Source: DASRWI01 sp035654655
GTDB taxonomy: Bacteria > Bacteroidota > Ignavibacteria > Ignavibacteriales > Ignavibacteriaceae
Assembly (NCBI GenBank): GCA_035654655.1
Contig: DASRWI010000012.1
Location: 46,371-110,370 of the forward strand
Direction of reading: 5' to 3'
Length of the DNA stretch: 64,000 nucleotides
The notes under the pieces are model-generated. The model ran no database searches, was not told the DNA's origin, and worked only from the letters and a program-made list of their open reading frames with translations. How positions within the stretch are numbered: the first letter of the stretch is position 1; every line of letters begins with the position of its first letter. Below are positions 1 to 8,236 of this stretch, in pieces. Position numbers and translations under genes: made by a program.

Positions 1-341
1 AAACTATTCGTCCTGAGTTTTTAAACAGAATTGATGAAGTTGTCTTATTTAAACCATTGACCAGAAAAGAAATTGCTCAAATAGTTGAAATTCAGATTGA
101 TAGAGTCAAAAAATTATTAAGTGATAAAGATATTATTTTGAATATTGATGATGAAGTAAAAGATTGGTTAGCAAAATTAGGTTTTGATGTAACCTATGGT
201 GCTCGTCCATTAAAGAGAGCCATACAAAGGCATTTAATAAATCCATTATCTCAGGAATTACTTGCCGGCAATTTTAATAATGGAGATACAATAAATATTA
301 CATTAGGTCAATCAGGTAAACTACAATTTACTAAAGCTTGA
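1..341 (+). CDS. clpB: ATP-dependent chaperone ClpB, C-terminal end (partial)
   Basis: The frame is open from base 3 to the TGA at 339-341 and starts outside the window, so the ATG/TTG-like codon at 57 is not a start. The visible 112 residues hold the end of the second AAA+ module (RPEFLNRIDEVVLF, with the arginine of the sensor region) and the Clp C-terminal D2-small domain, including the GARPLKRAIQR sensor-2 motif. ClpB hexamers rescue aggregated proteins together with DnaK. The tail after the D2-small domain is short, and no ClpX- or ClpA-specific element is seen; ClpC is the main alternative because the diagnostic middle domain lies outside the window. Confidence 0.85.
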   Translation, partial: TIRPEFLNRIDEVVLFKPLTRKEIAQIVEIQIDRVKKLLSDKDIILNIDDEVKDWLAKLGFDVTYGARPLKRAIQRHLINPLSQELLAGNFNNGDTINITLGQSGKLQFTKA

Positions 342-384
342 TTATATTTGTAATTTATAAACTGATTTCATTAAACAGAATATT

Positions 385-981
385 ATGTTAACAATTATCG
401 ATTACGGCATAAATGATCTTCCTTATATTGCTTCAGCAATTTCGGAAATTACATCGGATTTCAAAATTACAAAGAATGAAACTGATATAATGAAATCGGA
501 TAGAGTGATTTTGCCCGGTTCAAAAGAATTACACTCATCTATCAATCATCTTCATCTTTTAAATTTATATTCTCTTTTAAGAATATGCAGAAGACCTGTC
601 TTGGGTATAGGTGTAGGAATGCTTTTGATGTCCAATAATATTGAAAACGATAATACATCCTTGCTTGGTATTTTTCCTGAAAGCGCCAGGCAAATGGAAA
701 ATCCCATTTTCGGTTTGGAAAAAATTAAAACTGTTAAAGAAAGTAAATTGCTTAAGGGAGTAACTGAAGAAGATATTTTTTATATGGATAATTCTTATTA
801 TGTACCTAAAAATGAATATACAACAGCAGTACTCCAAAAAGAACAGGAGTGCTCTGCTGTAATGGAAAAAGATAACTTCTTTTCTGTCTTATTTTTTCCA
901 GAAAAATCGGGAAATGCTGGAAAACAAATTCTAAAAAATTTTATTGAATTAGACATACATGAATTTAAAAGAAATGCTTAA
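385..981 (+). CDS. HisH-like glutamine amidotransferase fold, catalytic residues missing
   Basis: A 198-residue protein that aligns along its full length with HisH, the glutaminase subunit of imidazole glycerol phosphate synthase (for example PVLGIGVGM versus PVLGICLGM, and DNFFSVLFFPEKSG versus DNFYGVQFHPERSG). The nucleophile Cys is replaced by Gly76 and the catalytic His by Phe171; only Glu173 of the triad remains. The oxyanion loop after LPG (43-45) is also changed. A working glutaminase is therefore not expected. No hisF or other his gene is adjacent. The end overlaps the following MscS gene by 23 bases. It may be a pseudoenzyme with a regulatory or scaffold role, or a decaying paralogue with an intact frame. 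Confidence 0.75.
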   Translation: MLTIIDYGINDLPYIASAISEITSDFKITKNETDIMKSDRVILPGSKELHSSINHLHLLNLYSLLRICRRPVLGIGVGMLLMSNNIENDNTSLLGIFPESARQMENPIFGLEKIKTVKESKLLKGVTEEDIFYMDNSYYVPKNEYTTAVLQKEQECSAVMEKDNFFSVLFFPEKSGNAGKQILKNFIELDIHEFKRNA

Positions 982-2002
982 TCAAACTTATTTGGGAAAT
1001 ACTGTAGCCTTGTATTTAACTGCTTTGGGTATTTTCCTTGTTACTGTTATAATAATTTATTTTTTTAAAAATATTTTAGTAAAAAAACTTAAACAGAATG
1101 CAGCTAAGACAGATACCAAAATAGATGATTACATTATTAAAGGAACTGAAAGAACATTAATTCCCTTTTTATTTTTTGCCGCATTTTATTTTTCTTTGAA
1201 CATATTGACATTTCATCCTAAAGTTCAGGATAAAATAAATATTGTCTTTATAATAATTGCAACCTACTTCATTATAAGAACGATAGTATCTGTAATAAGA
1301 TTTTCTCTGCATTTATATATAGTAAGAAAAGCAGGAGGGGAGTCACGGCAGAAGCAGTTAAATGGAATTATAAATCTATTTAGCTTTTTAATTTGGGTGC
1401 TTGGGTTTGTATTCTTATTAGACAACTTAGGATTTAAAGTATCTGCAGTAATAACAGGGTTAGGTATTGGAGGTATTGCAATAGCTTTAGCTGCCCAGGC
1501 AATACTTGCGGACTTATTCAGCTACTTCGTTATTTTCTTTGACCGCCCTTTTGAGATTGGAGACTTTATTGTAGTAGGGGATAAGTCAGGTTCTGTTGAA
1601 AGCATTGGAATTAAAACTACAAGATTAAGAAGCCTTACAGGTGAGCAGCTTGTTGTTGCCAATACAGATCTAACTAATTCAAGAGTACACAATTATAAAA
1701 GAATGGAGAGAAGAAGAATACAGTTTTCTTTTAAGGTTGACCCGAATACTCAAGTTGATAAATTAAATTCCATTCCATTAATAGTTAGAACTGTAATTGA
1801 ACAGAATGAAAAAATAGCAACATTTGACAGAAGCCATTTTTCTTCATTCACTGATTATGGATTTATGTTTGAATCAGTGTATTACGTTGAGTCAGCTGAT
1901 TATAATATTTATATGAATATCCAACAAAAAATAAATCTTCAACTAACAGAAGAATTTAACCAGCAGGGAATTAAGTTTGCATTCTTAAAAATGCCGGTGT
2001 AA
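959..2002 (+). CDS. MscS-family mechanosensitive ion channel
   Basis: A 347-residue inner-membrane protein with about four hydrophobic segments (roughly residues 15-37, 68-86, 93-113 and 138-185). The conserved pore helix is clear (GLGIGGIAIALAAQAILADL, about 165-185). It is followed by the beta domain (DRPFEIGDFIVVGDKSG) and a C-terminal alpha/beta domain. Family members open under membrane tension to release solutes in hypo-osmotic shock. The ATG lies inside the preceding HisH-like gene, so the two are probably cotranscribed and translationally coupled. It is small for the family and lacks the extra N-terminal domains of MscK/YbdG types. Confidence 0.9.
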   Translation: MNLKEMLNQTYLGNTVALYLTALGIFLVTVIIIYFFKNILVKKLKQNAAKTDTKIDDYIIKGTERTLIPFLFFAAFYFSLNILTFHPKVQDKINIVFIIIATYFIIRTIVSVIRFSLHLYIVRKAGGESRQKQLNGIINLFSFLIWVLGFVFLLDNLGFKVSAVITGLGIGGIAIALAAQAILADLFSYFVIFFDRPFEIGDFIVVGDKSGSVESIGIKTTRLRSLTGEQLVVANTDLTNSRVHNYKRMERRRIQFSFKVDPNTQVDKLNSIPLIVRTVIEQNEKIATFDRSHFSSFTDYGFMFESVYYVESADYNIYMNIQQKINLQLTEEFNQQGIKFAFLKMPV

Positions 2003-2014
2003 AAAATTTTTTCT

Positions 2015-2235
2015 AAAATATTCCTACGGAATGCTAGATGGTTTAGGGGATTATGGTTATTATTAAAATATGCCTACGGCATGAATACACAAAAGATTTA
2101 TTTCTATAACATATGTAAATACAAACCAGAGGTTTGCATCAGGAATGACTTCATAATATAATATTAAGAATCATACATCCCGTAGGGATATTTTAATAAT
2201 TGACAAAAAAATGCATCCCATAGAGATGCATTATA
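2015..2235 (+). repeat. Cluster of short palindromes (family A)
   Basis: This gene-free stretch between convergent genes holds at least five small imperfect palindromes. Examples are ATGCC-TAC-GGCAT at 2070-2082, CAAACC-AGA-GGTTTG at 2122-2136, ATCCC-GTA-GGGAT at 2177-2189, and ATGCATC...GATGCAT at 2211-2231. The centres repeat a CCTACGG/CCGTAGG theme. The same family recurs at 4880-5040. Such REP-like hairpins are often moved by IS200-like (RAYT) transposases; none is encoded here. Confidence 0.7.
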
Positions 2236-2262
2236 AATTATCGCAATCAAAGGTTTTTTAGA

Positions 2263-4347
2263 CTATTTCTTTATCAAAACCACTCCTGAGGAAGGATTGA
2301 TTTTTATTTCACCTCTCAGGTTTTTAATTGTTTCTGTTCCTGCTGTATTTTCATTTACTAATACGTGCCATTTGCCTGAAGGTAATTTATAACTTTCTGT
2401 TTTATGCATATCAGCATTAAACAAAACAATAAATTCTTCATTCTTATATTTTAAATTATAACCAAGAGCAAAGGAATTATTTTTGAAATCTATAAACTTT
2501 ACATCTTTATAATCTGCTCTGCGGAATGCTTCATGTTTTGTTCTTAGTTCAATTAATCCTTGGTAGTAATTGAACAAATCTTCATTCATATCTGCATGTT
2601 GATAATTTATGTAATTAACTTCGTTATCCTTATTATAAGTATTATGGTCTATTGTACCTCTAAGTGTATCATCAACCTGAATATTCTTCGGAATAACTTT
2701 GGAGCGTGCATACTCCTGTCCTTCGGAAATCATTGTGATTCCCTGAGATGTTAATAAGAATAATGCACCAAGTTTGTTAAGCTTTAATTGTAATGGAGAG
2801 AGTTTTGCATTCTGGTCAATGTCATTAATAAATTCGTGAGCACCTCTTTCCCTTGTTCCGATTCTTATAAAATCACCAAATGTATAACCATCATGGGATT
2901 CCAAATAATTTACTGAATGTTCCTTCTTTTGGAATAATCCTAAAGTATCTTTTGTTAAGGTACCATTTACATAGCTTTTTATTCTATCAGGATTATTATT
3001 TCCATACCAATGTGCAAATATCCAACCTAAACCATCATTTGGATTTTCGCCTTTAATTCCATTTCTGATTTGGTCATTCCAACTTCCCCAGCCTCGTAAT
3101 GAAAATCCGGCAGGATCATATCCACCGCCCCAGGGTTCACAAACAATAACTACAGCAGGATTGATTTTCCTTGCTTCCCGGATTATTTCCTCTATGGTTT
3201 CCCAATCAATTAATTTTCCTAAATCAAATCTGAACCCATCAATATGATATTCCTTCATCCAATAAAGAATGCTTTCAATAATCATTCTGCGCATCATAGG
3301 GCGTTCAGTTTTAATATCATTACCGCAATAGCTTTCTGCAATGAAATTTCCCTGAGCATCTAAGCGGAAGTAATAATCTTTATCAATTTCTTTTAAGTTT
3401 CCAAATTCATATTCAGATAAATGATTATAAACAACATCCATAATTACAGCAATTCCATTTTTATGAAATGCCTTTACCATATCCTTAAATTCATTAACTT
3501 GTTTTCCTGAAGTGCCTGACCAGGTGTTTAATTCAACTTTAGCATTTGGTTGAGAGTATAATTCTTCAGGAGCAAAGAATGCTGCAGTCATATATCCCCA
3601 ATGATTGCGTTCATAAGGATTCCAGGTATTATATTTTCCACGAAGAGTATCTTTGTAAGGTATTTCGATGTTGGCAAATTCTTGTGAAGGTAAAAGTTCT
3701 ACTGTATTCACTCCAAGTTTCTTAAGATAATCAATACCCCCCTTAATTCCTTTTTCAGTTAAAGCTTTATATGTCCCCGGATTTTTTGCACCTGAAGATG
3801 GATGGGCGGTCATATCTTTAATATGCATCTCATAAATAATAAGGTCACGCCAATCCTTTTTAATCCATTCATCACCATCCCAGTTATAATCATTATTAAT
3901 AATTATACCTTTACGGGGAGTAAAATATGTATTATAAGAAGCTACTGCCTTTGCATATGGGTCTAAACAAAGAACAGGTTCCTGACCCAAATGAGAAACT
4001 TTGAAATTATAAAATTTACCATAAAGTTCTTTTTTGAATTCAGTTTCCCAAACCCCATTGTTATCCTTGGTCATTGCATATTCATTGCCTGAATTATCTT
4101 CAGCTTTATTGAAGATTACCAAAGAAACATTTACTGCATTTGGAGTAAACAATCTGAATATTGTTTTACCTGATGAAGTTATTACACCTAATTCTTTTTT
4201 AGAAAAATATTTGTTAAGGTTTTCGTCTTTTTGTTTAAGTTCGTGTTCTTTTTTAGAGATATTATGCTTATCAGTTATGAACAAAGGTTTACCTATCGAG
4301 ATTGATGAAACTGCAATTATTAATAAAAATGACATTAAGTAACTCAT
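2263..4347 (-). CDS. Secreted pullulanase/isoamylase-type glycoside hydrolase, family 13
   Basis: A 694-residue protein with an N-terminal hydrophobic export signal (about 1-19), a CBM48-like beta domain (about 55-150) and a GH13 barrel. All four GH13 signature regions are present: DVVYNH (304-309), DGFRFD with nucleophile Asp375, VCEPW with acid/base Glu404, and ESHD with Asp486. The order CBM48-GH13 and the HWGY...FFAPE stretch match type I pullulanases and other alpha-1,6-debranching enzymes. It probably cleaves alpha-1,6 branches in extracellular or periplasmic alpha-glucans. Calling it pullulanase rather than isoamylase is inference. It stands alone on its strand, between two palindrome clusters. 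Confidence 0.85.
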   Translation of the reverse strand: MSYLMSFLLIIAVSSISIGKPLFITDKHNISKKEHELKQKDENLNKYFSKKELGVITSSGKTIFRLFTPNAVNVSLVIFNKAEDNSGNEYAMTKDNNGVWETEFKKELYGKFYNFKVSHLGQEPVLCLDPYAKAVASYNTYFTPRKGIIINNDYNWDGDEWIKKDWRDLIIYEMHIKDMTAHPSSGAKNPGTYKALTEKGIKGGIDYLKKLGVNTVELLPSQEFANIEIPYKDTLRGKYNTWNPYERNHWGYMTAAFFAPEELYSQPNAKVELNTWSGTSGKQVNEFKDMVKAFHKNGIAVIMDVVYNHLSEYEFGNLKEIDKDYYFRLDAQGNFIAESYCGNDIKTERPMMRRMIIESILYWMKEYHIDGFRFDLGKLIDWETIEEIIREARKINPAVVIVCEPWGGGYDPAGFSLRGWGSWNDQIRNGIKGENPNDGLGWIFAHWYGNNNPDRIKSYVNGTLTKDTLGLFQKKEHSVNYLESHDGYTFGDFIRIGTRERGAHEFINDIDQNAKLSPLQLKLNKLGALFLLTSQGITMISEGQEYARSKVIPKNIQVDDTLRGTIDHNTYNKDNEVNYINYQHADMNEDLFNYYQGLIELRTKHEAFRRADYKDVKFIDFKNNSFALGYNLKYKNEEFIVLFNADMHKTESYKLPSGKWHVLVNENTAGTETIKNLRGEIKINPSSGVVLIKK

Positions 4348-4441
4348 TGAAAAGCCTTTTTGTTTCTTTTGGATTTAAAAATGGCTTAAGCAGCCTAAAT
4401 TGAATTATTTTTAGAATAGTATATATGGTAAAAACCTTACA

Positions 4442-4774
4442 TTATTTATTATGGTATATAACTCCGTCAACCACGGGGGTAACACAAATAAGTGGACGCT
4501 CAGGTGCATCAAAGCTTAGGAAAATTTCCTCAAAAAGTTCAAAATGCATTCCACGCTGTTCGAGTCTTGCGAATTTATTGTACTTCATAAATTGATTATT
4601 CTTGTTTGTAGGTGCATTGAACTTAACAGCTCTGTGATAATCTTCTTCGACTCTGCTTTTTAAGTAATTTATTTTATCTTCATCATCGCCTTCAACATCG
4701 TAACCTTCTGCACGAAATTCAATGACAAAGCTTTTTTCAATAACCAGGTATATGTTTAGTATTCTTTCAGCCAT
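4442..4774 (-). CDS. Conserved-looking hypothetical protein, 110 aa
   Basis: I do not recognise this protein. It is a soluble, charged 110-residue product without signal peptide or membrane segment. It starts MAERILNIYLV and contains an acidic stretch (GDDEDK, about 28-33). The open frame, ATG start and isolated position 94 bases upstream of the GH13 gene on the same strand suggest a real gene. No function can be assigned. Confidence 0.55.
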   Translation of the reverse strand: MAERILNIYLVIEKSFVIEFRAEGYDVEGDDEDKINYLKSRVEEDYHRAVKFNAPTNKNNQFMKYNKFARLEQRGMHFELFEEIFLSFDAPERPLICVTPVVDGVIYHNK

Positions 4775-4879
4775 ATTATATGTTTTATAAGTAAGATGTT
4801 AATATAAAAAGATATTGATGGAAGGTAAATAAAAAAATGTGAAAAGGCTATTTGGTATTCAATTTTGCAAAATTAATTT

Positions 4880-5038
4880 TTAGTGCATTCCTAGGGAATG
4901 CATAACTATTTTGTTATGGTTGTTACCATTAATTCATCTCTAAGGGATGAAGACAATTTTTTTTAAAAATATTCCGTTAGGAATGTATTAATAATAACAA
5001 GAATAGACTCTCCTCAAAAGCATGCCGTAGGTATGCAC
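4880..5038 (+). repeat. Cluster of short palindromes (family A)
   Basis: Four small palindromes lie within 160 bases: TGCATTCCTAGGGAATGCA (4884-4902), TCATCTCTAAGGGATGA (4934-4950), ATTCC-GTTA-GGAAT (4971-4984) and GCATGCCGTAGGTATGC (5020-5036). They share the CCTA(C/G)GG/CCGTAGG core seen at 2015-2235. The cluster lies just downstream of the redox operon, so the hairpins may also act as mRNA 3' structures. Confidence 0.7.
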
Positions 5039-5048
5039 TAAATGAAAA

Positions 5049-5369
5049 TTAAACTTTTAAAGAAATCAAAAGTGCAAAACCTAATATCATTATAATAAAG
5101 AGAGCGGCACCTGTGTAAAACAATAACCTTAATGCTTCTTTCTTTTGTCCATCCAAATACATCATTATTGGTTTACCTAAAATAAGATATCCTGTTACTA
5201 AGGCGGAGAAGATAAAGGTAAGAAGAAAAACCATTGGTGCAAAAATTTTATTATCTACTTTACCAAAGAGTTGATCTCCATTTTTCATTATTTGAGAAAT
5301 GAGAAAAACATAAAGCGCAGTTGCTAATGCATCAATAGCAGCACGCTTCAATAAATATTTGTTTTCCAT
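5049..5369 (-). CDS. Small membrane protein with three transmembrane segments
   Basis: A 106-residue protein of unknown function with hydrophobic segments at about 12-28, 44-65 and 82-104. The motif GKPIMMYLDGQKKEA lies between the second and third. It is the last gene of the tight operon that starts with the ECF sigma factor, 15 bases after the rhodanese gene. This suggests a membrane role in the same response, but nothing in the sequence names it. Confidence 0.6.
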   Translation of the reverse strand: MENKYLLKRAAIDALATALYVFLISQIMKNGDQLFGKVDNKIFAPMVFLLTFIFSALVTGYLILGKPIMMYLDGQKKEALRLLFYTGAALFIIMILGFALLISLKV

Positions 5370-5384
5370 TTACTATTGTGGTTT

Positions 5385-5768
5385 TTATTTAGAAATTTTT
5401 CTTCTGTAATCTATCATTCCACCTTCAACGTTATAGACTTTCTTAAATCCATTTTGTGAAAGTATGTTTGAAGCTGTTCTTGATCTGTTCCCTGAACGGC
5501 ATATTACTGCAACTTCTTTATCTTTATAATTTGATAATTCATTAAGGCGTGTACTTAATTCCTGCACCGGAATATTTATTACTCCATTAATTTTCCCAAG
5601 TTCACCTCTTAATTCTTCTTCAGTTCTTACATCTAAAACGATTAAATCTTTATCTGATTTCATTTTTTGATTTAATTCTTCAACGGACATATTTTTGTAA
5701 TCTCCCTGCTTGGTACATCCTGTTATAAGTAAAATAACAAGAATAAATAAATTTAATTTTCTAAACAT
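5385..5768 (-). CDS. Rhodanese-domain lipoprotein
   Basis: Starting at the ATG at 5768 gives 127 residues beginning MFRKLNLFILVILLITGC, a lipoprotein signal peptide with lipobox LITGC (Cys18). The longer frame to 5819 would overlap the upstream gene and spoil the signal. The rhodanese domain (about 27-125) has the DVRTEEE motif and an active-site loop CRSGNRSR starting at Cys90. Such domains carry sulfur as a cysteine persulfide. As a membrane-anchored single-domain rhodanese in an operon with OsmC and a thiol-type sigma/anti-sigma pair, it probably handles reactive sulfur or disulfides in the envelope. Confidence 0.85.
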   Translation of the reverse strand: MFRKLNLFILVILLITGCTKQGDYKNMSVEELNQKMKSDKDLIVLDVRTEEELRGELGKINGVINIPVQELSTRLNELSNYKDKEVAVICRSGNRSRTASNILSQNGFKKVYNVEGGMIDYRRKISK

Positions 5769-5782
5769 TGTAATACTTTCAT

Positions 5783-6028
5783 TTAATTGCAACCGCAACC
5801 ACCTGAACCACATCCACAACTAGAGCTTTGCGGCATTCCACAATTTCCATTTTCACAATACGAACCTTCACTGTTAGAACTTACTGAAGCCTTAAAAGAT
5901 GATAATAATTTTTTGTTTTTAGTGGAATGGCATTTAGGACAAGTAACTTCTTCTTGTTTTAAAGATGATTTATGAAGTACTTCATATTTTGTTTTGCATT
6001 CTTCACAGCGATATTCAAAAACCGGCAT
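5783..6028 (-). CDS. FmdB-family zinc-ribbon protein with cysteine-rich tail
   Basis: An 81-residue protein starting MPVFEYRCEECKTKYEV, with paired CxxC knuckles (CEEC and CPKC) typical of the FmdB/CxxC_CXXC_SSSS putative regulatory family. It adds a C-terminal tail of about 25 residues packed with cysteine and glycine (CGCGSGGCGCN), which the second FmdB protein at 62552-62773 lacks. The gene sits 2 bases after osmC and 14 bases before the rhodanese gene. The tail suggests extra metal or thiol chemistry; its target is unknown. Confidence 0.8.
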   Translation of the reverse strand: MPVFEYRCEECKTKYEVLHKSSLKQEEVTCPKCHSTKNKKLLSSFKASVSSNSEGSYCENGNCGMPQSSSCGCGSGGCGCN

Positions 6029-6030
6029 AG

Positions 6031-6468
6031 TTACTCCTCGATTAATATTTCTGGATTTAAATTAACTTTTGTCTTTATTGAATTTGAAATTAAACAGCCC
6101 TTTTCAGATTTTTCGAGTATTCTCAAGGCTCTCTCTTTATCTTTTTCGTTTTTTATTTTAATGATTGGTGTTATATCAATTTGTGTAACCTGAAATTTCC
6201 CATCTACCTTTTCCAATGTAGATTTTGCGTCAGCTTTATAATCAACAAATTCTAAGTTTGAATTTTCAGCTATGGCAAGAAAAGTAGTCATTAAACAAGT
6301 AGTTACGGAAGCTACATAAAGATGTTCAGGAGACCAATAACCAGGTACACCTTTTGAAAATTCCGGTGGTGTTGCTCCCTGTAAATCTTTAAGACCCTCA
6401 GCTGATAATGTTCCGATTCTTCCCTCATCCCAGTTTATACTAACACTATAATGTAGTACATCCTCCAT
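6031..6468 (-). CDS. OsmC-family peroxiredoxin
   Basis: A 145-residue protein with both redox cysteines of the OsmC/Ohr fold: Cys58 in SVTTCLMTTF and Cys125 in EKGCLISNS. The WSPEHLYVASV stretch also matches the family. OsmC proteins reduce organic hydroperoxides through a Cys-Cys pair. It starts 9 bases after the anti-sigma gene and is directly followed by the FmdB zinc-ribbon gene, so it is probably a target of the sigma factor. OsmC versus Ohr subgroup was not resolved. Confidence 0.88.
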   Translation of the reverse strand: MEDVLHYSVSINWDEGRIGTLSAEGLKDLQGATPPEFSKGVPGYWSPEHLYVASVTTCLMTTFLAIAENSNLEFVDYKADAKSTLEKVDGKFQVTQIDITPIIKIKNEKDKERALRILEKSEKGCLISNSIKTKVNLNPEILIEE

Positions 6469-6477
6469 TTAAACCTC

Positions 6478-6720
6478 TTATTTCTCGTCCAGCCCAAGAC
6501 AATCCATTAATCTTGAATGAACGTCCTTAGGCAAATTAAAATTATATTCTTTATAAAACTCGATTACTTTTTCTACTGATTTAAAATAATTTTGGCAGCA
6601 ATTGCAGCTGCTTAAATGTTCTTTAAAATCTCTGCATTTTTCTGAATCGATATCTTCGCCAAGATTATCGCAGATATGTTTCATTACATCTTTACAGGTT
6701 AAATTTTTTGTTTCAATCAT
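6478..6720 (-). CDS. Zinc-binding anti-sigma factor (soluble ZAS type)
   Basis: An 80-residue soluble protein with the anti-sigma zinc motif HxxxCxxC (HLSSCNCC, about residues 31-38), preceded by further cysteines at MKHICDN and EKCRD. There is no membrane segment, which resembles cytosolic thiol-sensing anti-sigma factors such as RsrA rather than envelope sensors. It overlaps the upstream sigma gene by 4 bases (ATGA), the usual coupling for a sigma/anti-sigma pair. Oxidation of the cysteines would release the sigma factor; that is inference from the family. Confidence 0.82.
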   Translation of the reverse strand: MIETKNLTCKDVMKHICDNLGEDIDSEKCRDFKEHLSSCNCCQNYFKSVEKVIEFYKEYNFNLPKDVHSRLMDCLGLDEK

Positions 6721-7286
6721 TTCTTTAGTGCCTCACTAATATCTTTTCTTAAAAATGCTCTTGCCCTATGTAGTCTGGATTTAACAGCTGGTATAGATAA
6801 GTTAGTAGTTTCTGCAGTTTCTTCAGTAGAAAGACCTTCAATGTCTCTAAGAAGAAAAACCATTCTATAATCCGGAGCAAGTTTTTTTATAGCATTATCT
6901 AAAATATTCTTTAACTCTTCATTCTCAATGCTTTTGTATGGTATCGAATCAAAATCTATAACAAATTTTTCATTATATAAATTATTATCATCATCCTCTT
7001 CATTTAAAGAAACGAAATCATAATTTTTCAATTTGCGCGCTGCCATTAAACAATGGTTAGCGGTGATTCGGTATAACCAGGTTGACAGCTTTGAGTTTCC
7101 GTCAAATTGATGTAAAGAACGAACCATGCTTAAAAATGTTTCCTGCATAATGTTTTCAGCTTTATCCTTTTCTCTACATATTTTAAAGGAGAAATTGTAA
7201 ACAGTCTGCTCATACATTTTAACAAGTTCTGCCAAAGCTTTTTTATTACCGGCTTTAGCTTCCGCTATTAACTCATTTTCTTCCAT
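6717..7286 (-). CDS. ECF RNA polymerase sigma factor (sigma-70 family)
   Basis: A 189-residue sigma factor with region 2 (MQETFLSMVRSLHQFDG...STWLYRITANHC, about 45-80) and region 4 helix-turn-helix (YRMVFLLRDIEGLSTEETA...VKSRLHRAR, about 140-180). No region 3 is present, which defines the ECF group. It heads a run of six same-strand genes with gaps of at most 15 bases. It probably drives its own operon; I did not find a promoter motif I would defend upstream of 7286. Confidence 0.92.
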   Translation of the reverse strand: MEENELIAEAKAGNKKALAELVKMYEQTVYNFSFKICREKDKAENIMQETFLSMVRSLHQFDGNSKLSTWLYRITANHCLMAARKLKNYDFVSLNEEDDDNNLYNEKFVIDFDSIPYKSIENEELKNILDNAIKKLAPDYRMVFLLRDIEGLSTEETAETTNLSIPAVKSRLHRARAFLRKDISEALKK

Positions 7287-7331
7287 TGGTATGATGCAAT
7301 AATTAAATAAAAGTTTCTTAATTTAACGAAA

Positions 7332-7949
7332 TTATAATTCCATATCCAGACTTCGCCAAATGTACCAGCTGGCAATAGAATTATAAGGACTCCATTTGTT
7401 TTTACGTGCTAATGCAATAATTTTCTTTTCATCAGGCAATTTTTTCAAGTTATAAACTTTCATTATACCTTTTTTTATACCTAAATCTCCAACAGGGAGC
7501 ACATTCAATCTGCCTAAAGTAAAAATCAGAAACATTTGAACAGTCCATACTCCAACACCCTTAATCTTTATAAATTCAGGAATAATATCTTCATCAGTTC
7601 TGGCGGCTAATCCACGAAAGTGAACTTCGTCAGATAAAATTTTCGCTGCAATATCTTTAACATAAGCAACCTTCGCCCAGGAGAGTCCAAAGTTTCTCAT
7701 AGTTTGATCAGGTGCAGCAATAATCTTTTCAGGCTGTGGATCGTTATCAAAGTAATCCATAAATCTGCCGAATATTTTATCAGCAGCTTTCATAGATAAT
7801 TGCTGCCCAACAATTGCTTCTACAAAAGATAGATAATAATTTTTATGAGGTTTGAGTTTGCAAGGTCCGGCTTTTTCAATAACAGCAGCAAGCCTTGAAT
7901 CATTCTCAATTAGATGAGTAACACCGGTAATGAGGTCTGATTTAAACAT
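7332..7949 (-). CDS. DNA-3-methyladenine glycosylase (AlkA-like, HhH-GPD)
   Basis: A 205-residue HhH-GPD base-excision enzyme. It has the AlkA-type EAIVGQQLS motif (44-52), the helix-hairpin-helix IKGVGVWTV (129-137) and the catalytic Asp155 in PVGDLGIKKG. The C-terminal WYIWRSLD fits the 3-methyladenine glycosylase branch, and no iron-sulfur cysteines are present, so MutY/Nth are excluded. It removes alkylated bases such as 3-methyladenine. It lacks the N-terminal AlkA domain (E. coli AlkA is 282 residues), as in many short homologues. Confidence 0.88.
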   Translation of the reverse strand: MFKSDLITGVTHLIENDSRLAAVIEKAGPCKLKPHKNYYLSFVEAIVGQQLSMKAADKIFGRFMDYFDNDPQPEKIIAAPDQTMRNFGLSWAKVAYVKDIAAKILSDEVHFRGLAARTDEDIIPEFIKIKGVGVWTVQMFLIFTLGRLNVLPVGDLGIKKGIMKVYNLKKLPDEKKIIALARKNKWSPYNSIASWYIWRSLDMEL

Positions 7950-8236
7950 TGGTTATAATTTAGTTTATAAAAAGTAAAAATATAAATAATTTGAATAAAA
8001 GATGAAGGGAGTGCATAAAAAGGTGTTGTACGATTCAGATAGGCTGTGAGTTTAAAAATTTAATAAATTGAAATCATTTTAATAATAAAACAAGATGAAG
8101 TTATTTTAGAGAAGTAAATACCTAAAGATAAAGGTAGATTAAACTGAAGGTTTACGGGAGAGTACATTTATCAAGTGCCAGGTGTAAATAATAATAATAT
8201 GATTTTTAATTTCATTTTCTTACCTTTTTAATAAAA
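7950..8236. other. Intergenic region without recognised feature
   Basis: About 290 AT-rich bases between two minus-strand genes. I see no convincing ORF, RNA gene or strong hairpin. It should hold the promoter of the glycosylase gene and the end of the CotH gene transcript. Confidence 0.5.

Noticed and set aside
57..341. Stand-alone 94-residue gene starting at 57
   Set aside because: The frame is open to the left edge and reads as the ClpB D2 region, so this is a truncated gene end and not a small gene.
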